Assembly (NCBI RefSeq): GCF_004682055.1
Contig: NZ_QUZU01000001.1
Span: 248,001-312,000, forward strand
Direction of reading: 5' to 3'
DNA from: Pseudomonas kairouanensis
GTDB taxonomy: Bacteria; Pseudomonadota; Gammaproteobacteria; Pseudomonadales; Pseudomonadaceae
DNA length: 64,000 bases
Below the pieces are notes generated by a model. That model made no database searches. It saw only the letters and a program-made list of their open reading frames with translations, and was not told where the DNA came from. The position numbers were made by a program, and so were the translations under genes. The number at the start of each line of letters is the position of its first letter. Position 1 is the stretch's first letter. Below are positions 8,228-18,350 of this stretch, piece after piece.

Positions 8228-9760
8228 TCAGAATTGGAAGTAAAGGAACGGCGAGAAACTCTGCGCCGACAGTTTGAGAATCGACGCCACGAACAGCAGC
8301 AGCACCGCAGCGCGCATGGCGTAGCGTGGCCAGTCAGCGGTCCAGTAGGCCGGTTGTACGGCGGCGTCCTGGCCCACGGTGAAGCCGGGCTGGTGGATGC
8401 TGCCAGGGTTGTCGCCCGGTACCGCCTTGATCAGGCTCGGGTCGGCCGGCTTGGTTTTTTCGGCAGGGCGGTTGGTGTAGAAGTCGCGCAGACCGAAGAA
8501 CGCCAAGGTTGCGTACGCCACCACCAGGGTTGCCACTTGCAGGCCGGTGAGGCTGGCGCGGTTGAGTTCCGACAGCGACCACTCGCCAAAGCTGAACATG
8601 GCGCCGTACATACGGCCGGCAACGTGCAGGTTCTCGGCGCGGAAGATCACCCAGCCCATCACCACCAGCAGGAAGGTGAAGGCCCAGCGCAATACGTTGA
8701 AGCTGCGCGGCGCGGTGTTGAGGCCGATGGCTTTTTCAATCGCCAGCCACATGCCGTGCCAGGCACCCCACACGATGTAGGTGATGTTCGCACCGTGCCA
8801 CAGGCCACCGAGCAGCATGGTCAGGAACAGGTTGCGGTAGGTGGTCAGCGTGCCTTTACGGTTGCCGCCCAGGGTGATGTACAGGTAGTCACGCAGCCAG
8901 GTGGACAGGCTGATGTGCCAGCGGCGCCAGAACTCGGTGATCGACTGGCTGATGTACGGCTGCTTGAAGTTTTCCATGAAGCGGAAACCCATCATCAAGC
9001 CCAAACCGATAGCCATGTCGCTGTAGCCGGAGAAATCGAAGTACAGCTGCGCGGTGTAGGCCAGCGCGCCGAGCCAGGCATCGCCCGTGGTCGGGTTTTG
9101 CAGGGCGAAGCAATGGTCGGCCACCACCGCCAGGGTGTCGGCGATGAAGACTTTCTTGATGAAACCCTGCATGAACCGCGTGCAGCCCTCGGAGAACTTG
9201 TCCAGGGTGTGGGTACGGTTGTTGAACTGGTCGGCCAGGTCGCGAAAGCGCAGCACGGGGCCGGCAATCAGGTGCGGGAAGATCGCCACGAACGCCGCAA
9301 AGTCGATCAGGTTGCGGGTAGCCGGGGTGTCGCCACGATACACGTCGATGATGTAGCTGATGGACTCGAAGATGTAGAACGAGATCCCAATCGGCAACAG
9401 CACATGGGTGAGGATGAACGGCTCCAGGCCCGCCGACTTCATCATCACGTTGATGCTGTCGACGCCGAAGTTGGCGTACTTGAAGTAGCCCAGGATGCAC
9501 AGGTCAATCGCCACGCCGAGCAGCAGCCAACGTTGGGCCGGCTTGGTGCGCACGCCGGCGGCACCGACTTTGAGGCCGATCCAGTAGTTCCACAGCGTCA
9601 CGGCGGCGAACAGTGCCAAAAAGTCCACTCGCCACCAGGCGTAGAACACATAGCTGGCAATCAGCAGCAGCAGGTTGCGATAGCGTTGCCCGCTCAAGTA
9701 GTACAAGCCGAGAAAGATCGGCAAGAACAAAAACAGGAACACATTGGACGAGAAAACCAT
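8228..9760 (-). CDS. algI: Alginate O-acetyltransferase AlgI (MBOAT)
   Basis: Starting at ATG 9760 (MVFSSNVFLFLFLPIF) the product is about 510 residues with many membrane helices. The MBOAT active-site histidine lies in GGLWHGANITYIVWGAWHG, and the preceding WRRWHISLSTWLRDYLYI block is the family signature. It moves acetyl groups across the inner membrane to AlgJ/AlgX. An in-frame extension to 9808 (MGGLRPLTV) is unlikely because it runs towards the G-rich tract and lacks homology-like character. A REPIN and an unusual poly-G tract occupy the gap to algL. Confidence 0.96.
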   Translation of the reverse strand: MVFSSNVFLFLFLPIFLGLYYLSGQRYRNLLLLIASYVFYAWWRVDFLALFAAVTLWNYWIGLKVGAAGVRTKPAQRWLLLGVAIDLCILGYFKYANFGVDSINVMMKSAGLEPFILTHVLLPIGISFYIFESISYIIDVYRGDTPATRNLIDFAAFVAIFPHLIAGPVLRFRDLADQFNNRTHTLDKFSEGCTRFMQGFIKKVFIADTLAVVADHCFALQNPTTGDAWLGALAYTAQLYFDFSGYSDMAIGLGLMMGFRFMENFKQPYISQSITEFWRRWHISLSTWLRDYLYITLGGNRKGTLTTYRNLFLTMLLGGLWHGANITYIVWGAWHGMWLAIEKAIGLNTAPRSFNVLRWAFTFLLVVMGWVIFRAENLHVAGRMYGAMFSFGEWSLSELNRASLTGLQVATLVVAYATLAFFGLRDFYTNRPAEKTKPADPSLIKAVPGDNPGSIHQPGFTVGQDAAVQPAYWTADWPRYAMRAAVLLLFVASILKLSAQSFSPFLYFQF

Positions 9761-9799
9761 CCCGATCTCTCCATGTTTAACCACAGTCAAGGGCCGCAG

Positions 9800-9816
9800 C
9801 CCCCCCAAACCCCCCC
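9800..9816 (-). other. Poly-G pair in the algL-algI gap, possible RNA G-quadruplex
   Basis: On the transcribed (minus) strand the leader reads seven G, UUU, seven G, ending 39 bases before the algI ATG. The two runs can be parsed as four GGG tracts with loops of 1, 3 and 1 bases. Confidence 0.4.
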
Positions 9817-9872
9817 ACGAAAATTCGGGGGAGGGCGGTACTTCATTCCAACTGCCGAAACCGGCTCAAACT

Positions 9873-9959
9873 GTGGGAGCGGGCTTGCTCGCGAATGCGG
9901 TGGTTCAGTTACAGATGTGTCGACTGACACACCGCATTCGCGAGCAAGCCCGCTCCCAC
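9873..9959. repeat. REPIN inside the alginate operon (algL-algI gap)
   Basis: GTGGGAGCGGGCTTGCTCGC and its inverted copy. It starts 14 bases after the algL stop codon on the transcribed strand. Confidence 0.9.
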
Positions 9960-9976
9960 ATTGGGTCCCAGTTTCG

Positions 9977-11098
9977 TCAGCTACCCTTGTTGCCTTTTTC
10001 GTGTGCCGGGTCGTAGACCTTGGTCAGGTCACCCCCCAGGCGGAAGGTCTTGAACGGCTGCATCCCGTGCTTGCGCTCGATCACATCCGGCGCGCAGGTG
10101 TAGAGGGTGCAGAAGGGTTCAAGCCAGGCATATTTCATGTCTTCCTTGAGGTCCTTCATGTCCTGCTCTTTGCCGTTTTTCTGCTCGAAGATGTCCGGGT
10201 CTTTGACCCCGGCCAGCACCTTGTCGCCCAGGCGCTTGAGCGCGCTGTTGTTTTCCTGGCGCAGGTCCACACCGTTGACCAGGGCAAAGCTTGCGATCAT
10301 CGACAGCGGCGGAAGGGCGTAGTTGTGGTACGACAGGGCCCGTTGCTGGCGCTTCAATTCGTTGGGCAAGAAGCCTTGGTCATCGACCTGGTTCACGCCG
10401 ACTTTGTATTCCTTCACGGCCCAATCAAACAGGTCACGGCGGTTGGTGGCGACGGAGGTTGCCATCACCGACCAGGCGGCCCAGTAGGAGTGGTTGTTGG
10501 TTTTTTCCAGCGGCAGGTTGTCCCAGTCGCTCACCACCTGGTCGGCTAGTTTGTTGAACCAGGCTTCGATCAACTGCGCTTCCTGCTGGTGGTTGGCCAG
10601 CGGGTGGGAGTCGGAAAACTTCAGGCGTACATAAGCCGAAGCCATGCTGCCCAACGCCCATTTGCGCATGGACTTGCCGGTGTGGTTGAAGTCCTTGGAC
10701 ATCAACGCATCCGCCTTGGCCCAGCTGGTCAGCCAATTCAACGTGCATTCCAACTGCTCCGGACGACCGTCGCGCATGAACTGCATCACGCGCTTGCTGG
10801 TGTCTTTTTCCAACTTGGTGATGTCGGCGGTGCTGTCGCGAAAGGCTTTTTCGGACTGGGTGTTCAGGGTGGCGCGAGCCTTGTCCGAACCCTCGTACTT
10901 GCTGCGAAATTGCAGCGAGCCGGTGTACGGCGCCGGCATGGCGTCGCAGTCATTCTTGAAGTCGCCGGTCTTGAACGCTTCCACCGGGGCGAAATAACCC
11001 TGGGGCGGACGCAGTGGCGCGGCGGCGTTAACCGAGCCTGCAAACATCGCAAGGCCGAGTAACGTTGGTATCAATAACTTCTGCATAGGTAACCTCAT
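9977..11098 (-). CDS. algL: Poly(beta-D-mannuronate) lyase
   Basis: ATG 11098 ([15 protein letters not shown]) overlaps the algX stop by ATGA; MQKLL at 11086 is an alternative. The product has 373 residues with a signal peptide ending near [10 protein letters not shown]. The lyase signature NNHSYWAAW is present, along with the following Arg/Tyr-rich helical region of the alpha/alpha toroid fold. It cleaves alginate by beta-elimination in the periplasm and clears misplaced polymer during export. The C-terminus ends in [18 protein letters not shown]. Confidence 0.96.
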   Translation of the reverse strand: MRLPMQKLLIPTLLGLAMFAGSVNAAAPLRPPQGYFAPVEAFKTGDFKNDCDAMPAPYTGSLQFRSKYEGSDKARATLNTQSEKAFRDSTADITKLEKDTSKRVMQFMRDGRPEQLECTLNWLTSWAKADALMSKDFNHTGKSMRKWALGSMASAYVRLKFSDSHPLANHQQEAQLIEAWFNKLADQVVSDWDNLPLEKTNNHSYWAAWSVMATSVATNRRDLFDWAVKEYKVGVNQVDDQGFLPNELKRQQRALSYHNYALPPLSMIASFALVNGVDLRQENNSALKRLGDKVLAGVKDPDIFEQKNGKEQDMKDLKEDMKYAWLEPFCTLYTCAPDVIERKHGMQPFKTFRLGGDLTKVYDPAHEKGNKGS

Positions 11099-12546
11099 TG
11101 CCCGAGTGAAGCGGTTTTTTGACCGCCGCTTGGGAATACGTTGCGTGTGCAAATTTTCGCTTCAACCTTCTGCGCGCCCTTTTCTGGACCCTGCACTTCA
11201 ACGGCCAGCAAGTTCTGCGAGGCCCAGTCTTCATCGGTGCGCAGTTCGAAGGCGAAACGCCCGTCTGTGTCGGATGTTTCGGGTTTCTCGATTTTGATGT
11301 CCTCGTGGCGCCCGTTCATGTACCAGAGGGTGGCTTGCAGGGTTTTCACCGACGGGTCGGCGAAGCGGATATCTACCTGGTGATTGGCGTTACGCAGGTC
11401 TTTGTTGGAACTGTTAACCATCAATTCGTTCTTGCCCGGCTTCAAAGAAGTGCTGGCGGTCATCTGAGCGGTCTTGCCTTCGCAGCCGTTGTCCAGCAGC
11501 GACATCATCTGGCGGTAGATGGTCTCTTGGTCCAGGCGGTACAGCGGCGAGAATTCCCAGATCAAAATTTTTGGCGGGCTCTTCTGGAATTCATCGCTGC
11601 CCAGGTACTGGATCATCGAACCTTCCAGGCCACCACCGGGGAAGGCCACGTTGAGGATGTCCGCACCGATTTCCTGTTCCAGGAAGCCCGCGAAGTTGTA
11701 GTTCTTGCCGCTGTGGCTGGTGCCCACCAGGGTGATCTGCGGGTTGCCCGAATCGCCGAACAGGTCGCCGTCGCCCGCTTCGCCCTTGGGCTCGGTGGTG
11801 AACTGGTCCATGTATTGGATCGCGTAGCTGGTGCCGCACAGTTGCCCGGCCATGTTGTGCAGGGTGCCGGTCTTGCCCATGCGCCCGGAGCGGGTGGTCT
11901 CGAATTCGCGCTTGGGAATATCGGCGAACTCCGGCATGGCACGCACTTTCTCGCCGACGATTTTCGCGGTGCGCTGGGCGCCGTAGGGCGTCCAGTGTTG
12001 GTCACCGCGGAAGTAGAAGTCGTGGGCCGGCAGTTCATCGGGCAACTGCTCATTGGTCAGCGGCGACAGGTCCGGCACCACGTAGCCCATCTTGGCGAAT
12101 CGGCCGAGCATGGTTTTGTAGTTGGCCAGGGCCTTGTCGAAATCGAACTTGGCTTTCTCTTCAGGGTTGAGCTTGTTGCGGTTCACTAGGCCACGGGTCG
12201 GCTGGTACACCACCACCAACTCCACGCCCTTGGCCTTGAACGCATCGTGCAGTTGCTGCATGCGCTTGTAGCCGGCAGGGCTGGTGTCGAATTCGGTGCG
12301 CAGGTCTTCCTGGGTACGGAACAACCAGTCGCCCTGGGCTTGTACCAGGGTGGTGAAGTTCTGCTGGTAGCGCGTGGTGTAGTTCTTCGCGTCATGGGCG
12401 GCGGGGCACAGGCTGCAGCACGGTTCGGCGGTAAACGTCGGTGCCTGGATTTCGTCGGCGCGTACGCCCTGGCTGGCCGCGAGCAGGCCGAGGGTCAGAC
12501 CCGAGAGGCTCAGCAGTTTGATCATGTGTGGGTGCATAAGGGTCAT
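11095..12546 (-). CDS. algX: Alginate biosynthesis protein AlgX
   Basis: The 483-residue periplasmic protein has a signal peptide ([19 protein letters not shown]), an SGNH-like acetyltransferase domain and a C-terminal carbohydrate-binding module. Catalytic motifs visible are [11 protein letters not shown] and [14 protein letters not shown]. The C-terminal domain has paired cysteines (NGCEGKT and AKICTRN). Known role: adds acetyl groups directly to polymannuronate and binds the export complex. It starts two bases after the algG stop and overlaps algL by ATGA. The ATG at 12525 is a possible later start. Confidence 0.96.
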   Translation of the reverse strand: MTLMHPHMIKLLSLSGLTLGLLAASQGVRADEIQAPTFTAEPCCSLCPAAHDAKNYTTRYQQNFTTLVQAQGDWLFRTQEDLRTEFDTSPAGYKRMQQLHDAFKAKGVELVVVYQPTRGLVNRNKLNPEEKAKFDFDKALANYKTMLGRFAKMGYVVPDLSPLTNEQLPDELPAHDFYFRGDQHWTPYGAQRTAKIVGEKVRAMPEFADIPKREFETTRSGRMGKTGTLHNMAGQLCGTSYAIQYMDQFTTEPKGEAGDGDLFGDSGNPQITLVGTSHSGKNYNFAGFLEQEIGADILNVAFPGGGLEGSMIQYLGSDEFQKSPPKILIWEFSPLYRLDQETIYRQMMSLLDNGCEGKTAQMTASTSLKPGKNELMVNSSNKDLRNANHQVDIRFADPSVKTLQATLWYMNGRHEDIKIEKPETSDTDGRFAFELRTDEDWASQNLLAVEVQGPEKGAQKVEAKICTRNVFPSGGQKTASLGQ

Positions 12547-12548
12547 CC

Positions 12549-14123
12549 TCAGTCCTGCAATTCGGTCTGGCGTTCGACAGGGTCGATCAGCACGGCTTTC
12601 TGCTGGCGTACCAGCAGGTCGAGAATCTCTTCCTGGCGATCACCCAGCACACCGTTGAAGCTGATGCCGCTGGATTTGGTCGGCGCCAGCATCGACACGC
12701 GGTACAGCTCCACGCTCAGTGGCGAGTCGATGGACAGCGGCCCGCTACCGTTCCCGGCCAGCTCACCACCCACCACGATCAGCGACACCTGGGCGTCGAA
12801 CGGGTCGAGGGCGATGTCGCGGTCGGTGTCGGTCAAGTCCTTGATGTGGCCGTACAGGCCGGTCAGCCCGTTGGCCATCGAGGTGTTCTCGTACAGCTTG
12901 ATATTCACGCTGTTACGCACGCGGATCCCGTGGCGACGGTTGGCAATCACCTTGTTGCCCCACAGCAGGTTGTCACCGCTCTCATAGAGGGTGATGCCGT
13001 CGGTGTGGTTGCGGTAGAACTCGTTGTCGGCCACCAGGTTGTTGACGCTGTTACGGTCCAGCACCAGGCCCGAGAGCTTGTTGTCGTAGCTGCGGTTGTT
13101 GAAGATGAAGCTGTCGTTCACTTCCCGGGAAATGATGATGCCGTGCTTCTTCTTGGTGCCGTACACGGTGTTGTCCGCGATGATCAGGCCGTGGGAACGG
13201 TCGTGGGGGTCAATGCCGTAGACGATGTTGTCTTTGTAGGTATTGCCCTTGATCACGAAGCCTTCGGTTTCGTAGCAGTAGAAGCCGTACCACATGTCCG
13301 AGAACTCGGAGTCGATGATCCAACCGGTCGGCTCCGAACGCTTGAGCACCTTGGCCATGTTCGGCGTGTACTGGGAAATACTCACCCCGTACGACTTACT
13401 GTTGGCGTAGCCGAAGCTGGCCATCTTGGTCTTGGAGATATAGGTCTCGGTGCCGCCCCAGGCCAGCAGGAATGGGCGAAACTCCTTGGGCGACTTGAAC
13501 AGCGCCGGGCCGTTGGCCTTTTCGCTCCAGCCGGTGACCTTGGTGTCGCGCACAAACAGCTGGCCGTCGTTGATCAGGAACGAACCGGCTTCCTGGGACA
13601 GGCGCAGCTCTTGGGTCTTACCGTCGATATCGAGGATGCCCTTGCGGCCCACCACAATCGGCAGCTTGGCCAGGAACACACCCGGCGAGGTTTCGCTCAG
13701 GTACTGCTTGGGCACCTTGCCCAGCAGGTCCTTGAGGTTCATGTAGCCGTCGTCGACGAAGATCGCCTGGGGAATGCCGTGCTGGCGCACCACCCATTCA
13801 GCCATCTTGTTGTCACCGCCGATAAAGTCCTTGAGGGCGTCTTCCTGCATCATGCGGCGGATGCTGATTTTGCCCGGCTTGGTCCGTACGATTTTCTTTT
13901 CCATCGCGGCGGCGGTGTAGCCCGTCAGGTCAGGCAGGGCCGGCTTGGCCATTTCCAGCGGCGCGGTGGGCGGGCTGGATATGGTGTAGGTCTTGGCCTG
14001 TTGCAGTTCTTTGGCGATGGTCGGCGCCTTGACCTGCTGTGTGGTATCCGCGAACGCTGTGGCGTTGGCCATCAGCATCGCAGCTACCAGTAAGTGTCTG
14101 CCCTTGAAGGGATGAGCATTCAT
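12549..14123 (-). CDS. algG: Mannuronan C5-epimerase
   Basis: The chosen ATG 14123 (MNAHPFKGRHLLVAAML) is preceded by GGGAG eight bases upstream; ATG 14138, which overlaps the algE stop, is also possible. The 524-residue protein has a signal peptide ending ANATAFADT and a right-handed beta-helix with repeated N-x-S-Y/NLSG-type turns. The catalytic DPHD motif lies in GIDPHDRSHGLIIADN. It converts mannuronate to guluronate in the polymer in the periplasm and belongs to the export complex. Confidence 0.96.
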   Translation of the reverse strand: MNAHPFKGRHLLVAAMLMANATAFADTTQQVKAPTIAKELQQAKTYTISSPPTAPLEMAKPALPDLTGYTAAAMEKKIVRTKPGKISIRRMMQEDALKDFIGGDNKMAEWVVRQHGIPQAIFVDDGYMNLKDLLGKVPKQYLSETSPGVFLAKLPIVVGRKGILDIDGKTQELRLSQEAGSFLINDGQLFVRDTKVTGWSEKANGPALFKSPKEFRPFLLAWGGTETYISKTKMASFGYANSKSYGVSISQYTPNMAKVLKRSEPTGWIIDSEFSDMWYGFYCYETEGFVIKGNTYKDNIVYGIDPHDRSHGLIIADNTVYGTKKKHGIIISREVNDSFIFNNRSYDNKLSGLVLDRNSVNNLVADNEFYRNHTDGITLYESGDNLLWGNKVIANRRHGIRVRNSVNIKLYENTSMANGLTGLYGHIKDLTDTDRDIALDPFDAQVSLIVVGGELAGNGSGPLSIDSPLSVELYRVSMLAPTKSSGISFNGVLGDRQEEILDLLVRQQKAVLIDPVERQTELQD

Positions 14124-14137
14124 CGCGCAGGCTCCCA

Positions 14138-15622
14138 TCAGAATTTCCAGATCACGTCGACAAACGCGCGGTGCATGTACGAGTCAACGTTGCTGCCATA
14201 GGCGTCGCCTGGCTTGAACACGCCAGCACGGAAACGCACCAAGGCCGAAGGCTCGTCGATGGACTGGCTGAGGGCTGCCGGCAGCAGGCCTTTCTTGAAG
14301 TACTTGGTGACCACCAAGTCCATTTCCTGACCCAGGTCTTTCTTGCCATCGGCCAGTGGCAGCGAGGTGCTGGAGACGATGTCGCCCGCTGCGTCGGTGG
14401 TGTTATCCAGCGCGGCGATACCGTTGCTGCTGACCGGCTTGTTGCCGTCCACGCGCCAGAACTTGTGGTACACAAGGCTGGCGTCGTAGTCCTCGCGCAG
14501 CTGCCACGAACCGAACAGGCTCATGGACTGCATGTTGTTCATCTCGCCGCGAAACGCTTCGCCGAAGCGGTGCACGCGGGACTGGGTGCCGGTCCAGTTC
14601 GAGCGGTTGCTCTGCAGGCCGTTCTGTTCGTAGTCGGCGCTGGCACGGGCATAGGCCGCACCCACTTGCCACTGCGGGTCGAGGCGCAGGCGCACGCCGA
14701 TGTCGGTGGCCCAGCCACTCAGGTCATCGCTGTTCTTGGCCTGGTCCGGGCGGGTGCCGTCGGATTTGAGCGCGTTGACCTTGTCGCGATCACCGCGCAT
14801 GCCGGTCACGCTGGCCCAGTAGTTGACGGTGTTGGTGTTGCGCCAGTTGTAGGCGTCGCTGTTGGCTTCGATGCCGAGCCAGGTCAGGTCGCCGTTCTCG
14901 CGCTTGTCCAGCGAGTCGGTGGGTTGGCCGGGCTCAGGGTAGTCGAGCTTGCCGTTGTCATGGGTGTGGTGGGCGCGCAGGCCGATCCACTGGCCGGGTG
15001 TCCACTGGTAGGCTGCGTCGGCGTAGAGGTGCTGGCGGTCTTTGTCGACCGGGGCCAGTTCCTTGAGGTCGGTGCGGTATTCGCTGAACCGTTCGGCGAC
15101 GCCCACGTTGGCTTTGAGCAGGGTGGTGTCGAAGGTCCAGTTCAGCGCTTCGATGTTGGTGTCGCGCCATTGGCCGTCGTCATTGCGCAGGCGTTGGCGG
15201 CCCAGCTTGAGGATCTCGCCAGGGTAGGGCGTGAAGCCGCTGTAGCCGACCCAGAACTCACGCATGGCCAAGTAGTTTTTCTTGGTCTTGCGGTCGTTGT
15301 TGGTGGTCTGCTGGTTTTCGTCATCGGAGGACTGTTGCAGGGTGTCGGTCTCGATGATGTCGCTGGACACCACGGCCTGGCCCATGGCGTAGGCGCTCCA
15401 CGCGCCGCTCTCACCGTAGATCCACGGGCGCAGGTCCAGGCCGATGCCGTTGACGTCGCCGCCTTTTTGCGTGCCCAGGTCGCGGTCGTCTTCGGACTGC
15501 GCGGTGGCTTTGACTTCCAGGCCGAAGTTCTTGGCTTCGGTCAGTGCGGCCAGGGTTGGGCACGACCACAACAGGGCGAAGGTCAGGCCGATGCCGGCCT
15601 TGACGAATGGGTTGAGCTTCAT
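14138..15622 (-). CDS. algE: Alginate outer-membrane porin AlgE
   Basis: The 494-residue protein has a signal peptide ([19 protein letters not shown]) and alternating amphipathic strands ending with the aromatic ...AFVDVIWKF, typical of an outer-membrane barrel. Basic residues in strand segments ([22 protein letters not shown]) fit the anion-selective alginate channel. It overlaps the stop of algK by four bases at its start and the start region of algG at its end. It is the polymer exit channel and partners with AlgK. Confidence 0.96.
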   Translation of the reverse strand: MKLNPFVKAGIGLTFALLWSCPTLAALTEAKNFGLEVKATAQSEDDRDLGTQKGGDVNGIGLDLRPWIYGESGAWSAYAMGQAVVSSDIIETDTLQQSSDDENQQTTNNDRKTKKNYLAMREFWVGYSGFTPYPGEILKLGRQRLRNDDGQWRDTNIEALNWTFDTTLLKANVGVAERFSEYRTDLKELAPVDKDRQHLYADAAYQWTPGQWIGLRAHHTHDNGKLDYPEPGQPTDSLDKRENGDLTWLGIEANSDAYNWRNTNTVNYWASVTGMRGDRDKVNALKSDGTRPDQAKNSDDLSGWATDIGVRLRLDPQWQVGAAYARASADYEQNGLQSNRSNWTGTQSRVHRFGEAFRGEMNNMQSMSLFGSWQLREDYDASLVYHKFWRVDGNKPVSSNGIAALDNTTDAAGDIVSSTSLPLADGKKDLGQEMDLVVTKYFKKGLLPAALSQSIDEPSALVRFRAGVFKPGDAYGSNVDSYMHRAFVDVIWKF

Positions 15623-17130
15623 AGGGATTCCTCGCCGTCGTCTTCTTCCAGGGCGTGCAGTTGCAACGTGCTCTGGGCCAGGGTGCCGCGGGTCGCCAGC
15701 TCTTGTTGCACCAGGCGTTGGCCTTGGGCGCGTTGCTCCGGTGTCAGCGGGGCCTCAAGTTGGGTGGCCAAGTCGTTGGCCTCTGGCGTGTCCTGGGCTT
15801 TAGCCAACTGGCTGAAGACATAGGCGTTCAATGGGTCGGGCTTGGTGCCCTTACCTTGGGAAAACAATTGAGCGATGGCGAAGTCGGCGCTGTTCTGGCC
15901 ATTGCGCGCAGCGGTCAGCAGGTGGTCCAGGGCTTTTTGCGGGTAGACCTTGCCGAGATAACCACGGCGGTAGATCTGGCCGAGGTAGTAATCGGCGGCC
16001 ACTTCCTTGCCTTGGGCTTTTTCGAAGTGCGCTTCGGCGGCCTTGGCGTCGGCGGGTACCCACTTGCCTTCGTAGTAGAGCTTGCCCAGCAGCAGCTCGG
16101 CGCGGGGTTGGTCGGCGGCGCGGCCGTTGTCCAGGTACTTCATCATCTGGTCGACGTCGCCCAGTTCCGGGAAGTCGTAGAGCAGTTGCGCCAAGCTGAC
16201 CCAGGACGCCGGGTAGCCAGGGGCGATTTTTTCCAGCAAGGCCTGGGCGGTTTTTTCGTCCGGGGTGCCGAGGGTGGCATCGCCGAGTACGCGGGCTACG
16301 CTGTCCACGCGCTGGGCGGTGACGGTGCCACGGCTGTAGCCGGCTTCCATTTGCTTGAGCAGTTCGGCTTGTTGTTCTGGCTGGGCCTTTTTCTGGTAGA
16401 CCGTGGCCAGTTCCACGTAGCAGATATCGGTGGTGTTCAGCGCGGCTTTGCAGATGCGCTCCACATCATCCAAATGCTGGTCGTAGGTGCCTTGGGTGCG
16501 ATACAGCAGCACCTGGGCCAGACCGGCTTCCGGGTAGCCCGAGGCTTGCCATTTACTGATCTGCTGCTGGGCGTTCACGTTCGGGAAACTGTGGGGGTAT
16601 TGCAGGTACAGCATCGCCAGCGGGATCAGGGTGTTGCCTTCGCCATTGGCAAAGGCTTTTTTCAACAGGGTTTCGGCTTCGTGATGCTCGGCTTCGGTGC
16701 TGCCGGGCTTGGCCACCAGCAGGCGACCCAGGCGAGCCTGGGCGCGGGGCGATGTATCGGCCGCCGCACGGTAGGTGGCTTCGGCCTGTTTGATCTGTGC
16801 CGGGTCACGGGTGCCTACCTGAATATCGGCCAGGCCCACTTGGGCCTCGCTGTAGCCCAGGTCTGCCAGTTGCTGGTAGTTCTGTTGCGCGGTGACGGTA
16901 TCGCCGCGCTTCAACGCTTCATTGGCTAAACGCTGATCTGGCAAACCGGCACATCCCGCGAGGCTGACTGCCAATGCCAATGTGCACAGAGAACCCATGT
17001 GGGAGCGGCGGTGCGGCGATCCGACTTGCTCGCGAAGAGTGCGTGTCAGTTGGTGCATGTGCTGGCTGACACACTGCTTTCGCGAGCAAGCCCGCTCCCA
17101 CAGGGACCGCGGTGTTTTTATAGGAGTCAT
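15619..17130 (-). CDS. algK: Alginate secretion lipoprotein AlgK, REPIN in the signal-peptide region
   Basis: The body from [17 protein letters not shown] onward is typical AlgK: Sel1/TPR repeats ([53 protein letters not shown]), about 450 residues, with lipobox LAGC. It is the outer-membrane scaffold for AlgE. The 5' end is odd. ATG 17130 (MTPIKTP) has AGGA ten bases upstream, but a 103-base REPIN (16999-17101) follows in frame and encodes about 35 foreign residues before [16 protein letters not shown]. The other candidate, ATG 16998, abuts the REPIN, has no visible ribosome binding site and gives a signal peptide with no basic residue. Removing the REPIN rejoins a normal lipoprotein signal. 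Confidence 0.93.
   Translation of the reverse strand: MTPIKTPRSLWERACSRKQCVSQHMHQLTRTLREQVGSPHRRSHMGSLCTLALAVSLAGCAGLPDQRLANEALKRGDTVTAQQNYQQLADLGYSEAQVGLADIQVGTRDPAQIKQAEATYRAAADTSPRAQARLGRLLVAKPGSTEAEHHEAETLLKKAFANGEGNTLIPLAMLYLQYPHSFPNVNAQQQISKWQASGYPEAGLAQVLLYRTQGTYDQHLDDVERICKAALNTTDICYVELATVYQKKAQPEQQAELLKQMEAGYSRGTVTAQRVDSVARVLGDATLGTPDEKTAQALLEKIAPGYPASWVSLAQLLYDFPELGDVDQMMKYLDNGRAADQPRAELLLGKLYYEGKWVPADAKAAEAHFEKAQGKEVAADYYLGQIYRRGYLGKVYPQKALDHLLTAARNGQNSADFAIAQLFSQGKGTKPDPLNAYVFSQLAKAQDTPEANDLATQLEAPLTPEQRAQGQRLVQQELATRGTLAQSTLQLHALEEDDGEESL
16999..17101. repeat. REPIN inserted in the algK coding region
   Basis: The left half is a variant arm (GTGGGAGCGGCGGTGCGGCG, then TTGCTCGCGAA); the right half is the standard ...TTTCGCGAGCAAGCCCGC type. 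On the minus strand the algK frame stays open through all of it. Confidence 0.88.
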
Positions 17131-17147
17131 CACAGGCATGTCCTCGC

Positions 17148-18314
17148 TTACAGACCGTTGGCCATGGCTTTGTCGATCAGCCAGTTCAGCGAAGGGCCAC
17201 GGTCGCTGGTCACTTCCACCGGGCGACCGGCGTAGGTGCTGTCCAGCGGTGCGTCAGGCTTGATCTGTACGCGGATGTCGGAGGACAGGTCGGCGCTGTT
17301 CAGGCTGGTGCTGCTGACGATGGTGCCGGTGCGCAGTTGTTCTTCGTCGGCCACCTGGAAGCTCACCGGGGTGCCTGGGCGCACATCGGCGAACTGGCGA
17401 TAGGTGAAGCGCGCTTCCACATTGGCCAGGCTGCCGCGTGGCACCAGTTGGAAGATCACGTCGCCTTTGTTGGCGTACTGACCGTCGGCGACCATTTGCT
17501 GGGCCACCACGCAATCGCAGGGCGAGGTCAGGGTGCCGGTCATTTGCTTGCCGAACAGTTCTTCAACCTTGGCCGGTTGCAGTTGGTCTTCGTCCAGATG
17601 GCCCTTGAGCACGTCCAGCATGCTGGTGCTGAAGCTCGCCAGTGGCGCGCCCTTGGCGGCAATTCCGTCGCCCTTGAGCAGGCTTTGCACGGTGCCGTCG
17701 CGGGGCATGGTCACGTTCATGCCGGGAACGCTCACCACACCGGCCTGGGCGTGGCTGACGAAGTACATGCCGTACACCGATTTGAAGATGAAACCGAAAG
17801 CGGCCAGGCCGACGATGAAGATACCCGCGCTGAACGTCACTGCACGCAGGCGGCCAAAGGCGGTCATGCCGCTGCCGCTGTCCTTGACCTTGCGCGCCTT
17901 GGTGAAGTTGTCGCGCTGCAGGGTGGCCAGCACGTCGCCCATGGTCACGATGTCACCGGACAGGTGCGAGGTGATCAGGTGGCGCAGGGTGGAAATATCC
18001 TGGGGCTCCAGGTTCTGGAACTGGCAACCGGTGCGCCCGCTCTGGCGGTCGTAGGAGCGAATCTGCAGCTCCACGTCCATGGCCAGGCCCAGGTTGTCGA
18101 TCACAAACTGCAGGCGGCCTTTGTGCACTTCGCCGACGGTCAACGGCTGGGTGGAGGTGAATGCCAAGCCGCCGGCGGACAGGTCGATCACCCGTGCTTC
18201 GGTCGGTGTGCGGTCAGTGTTGAAAAAGCGCAGCTTGGCCGGGATTTTGACCCGGGCATGTTGGCGTTGGGCTTCGGATTCGTGGACAACGTTGACGTTT
18301 GCTTGGCTATTCAT
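17148..18314 (-). CDS. alg44: Alginate co-polymerase Alg44 (PilZ, c-di-GMP receptor)
   Basis: The 388-residue inner-membrane protein starts with a PilZ domain. The c-di-GMP ligands known from P. aeruginosa are all in place here: R17 and R21 (RQHAR), D44 and S46 (DLSAGG). One membrane helix follows (about 165-185, VTFSAGIFIVGLAAFGFIF), then a periplasmic HlyD-like part (GTLTSPCDCVVAQQMVADGQ). Binding of c-di-GMP switches on Alg8. It ends nine bases before algK's alternative ATG at 17139. Confidence 0.96.
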   Translation of the reverse strand: MNSQANVNVVHESEAQRQHARVKIPAKLRFFNTDRTPTEARVIDLSAGGLAFTSTQPLTVGEVHKGRLQFVIDNLGLAMDVELQIRSYDRQSGRTGCQFQNLEPQDISTLRHLITSHLSGDIVTMGDVLATLQRDNFTKARKVKDSGSGMTAFGRLRAVTFSAGIFIVGLAAFGFIFKSVYGMYFVSHAQAGVVSVPGMNVTMPRDGTVQSLLKGDGIAAKGAPLASFSTSMLDVLKGHLDEDQLQPAKVEELFGKQMTGTLTSPCDCVVAQQMVADGQYANKGDVIFQLVPRGSLANVEARFTYRQFADVRPGTPVSFQVADEEQLRTGTIVSSTSLNSADLSSDIRVQIKPDAPLDSTYAGRPVEVTSDRGPSLNWLIDKAMANGL

Positions 18315-18350
18315 GGTGTGTAGTTCCTAGTTAATTCAGGCTTGGCAGGT

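Noticed and set aside
8204..10549. Plus-strand frame of 781 codons opposite algI and algL
   Set aside because: Same shadow effect; it crosses the REPIN and the intergenic gap and has a His/Gln/Val-rich shadow composition.
17130..17139. ATG 17139 as the algK start
   Set aside because: GAGG is only two bases away; ATG 17130 has better spacing and gives a sensible basic n-region.
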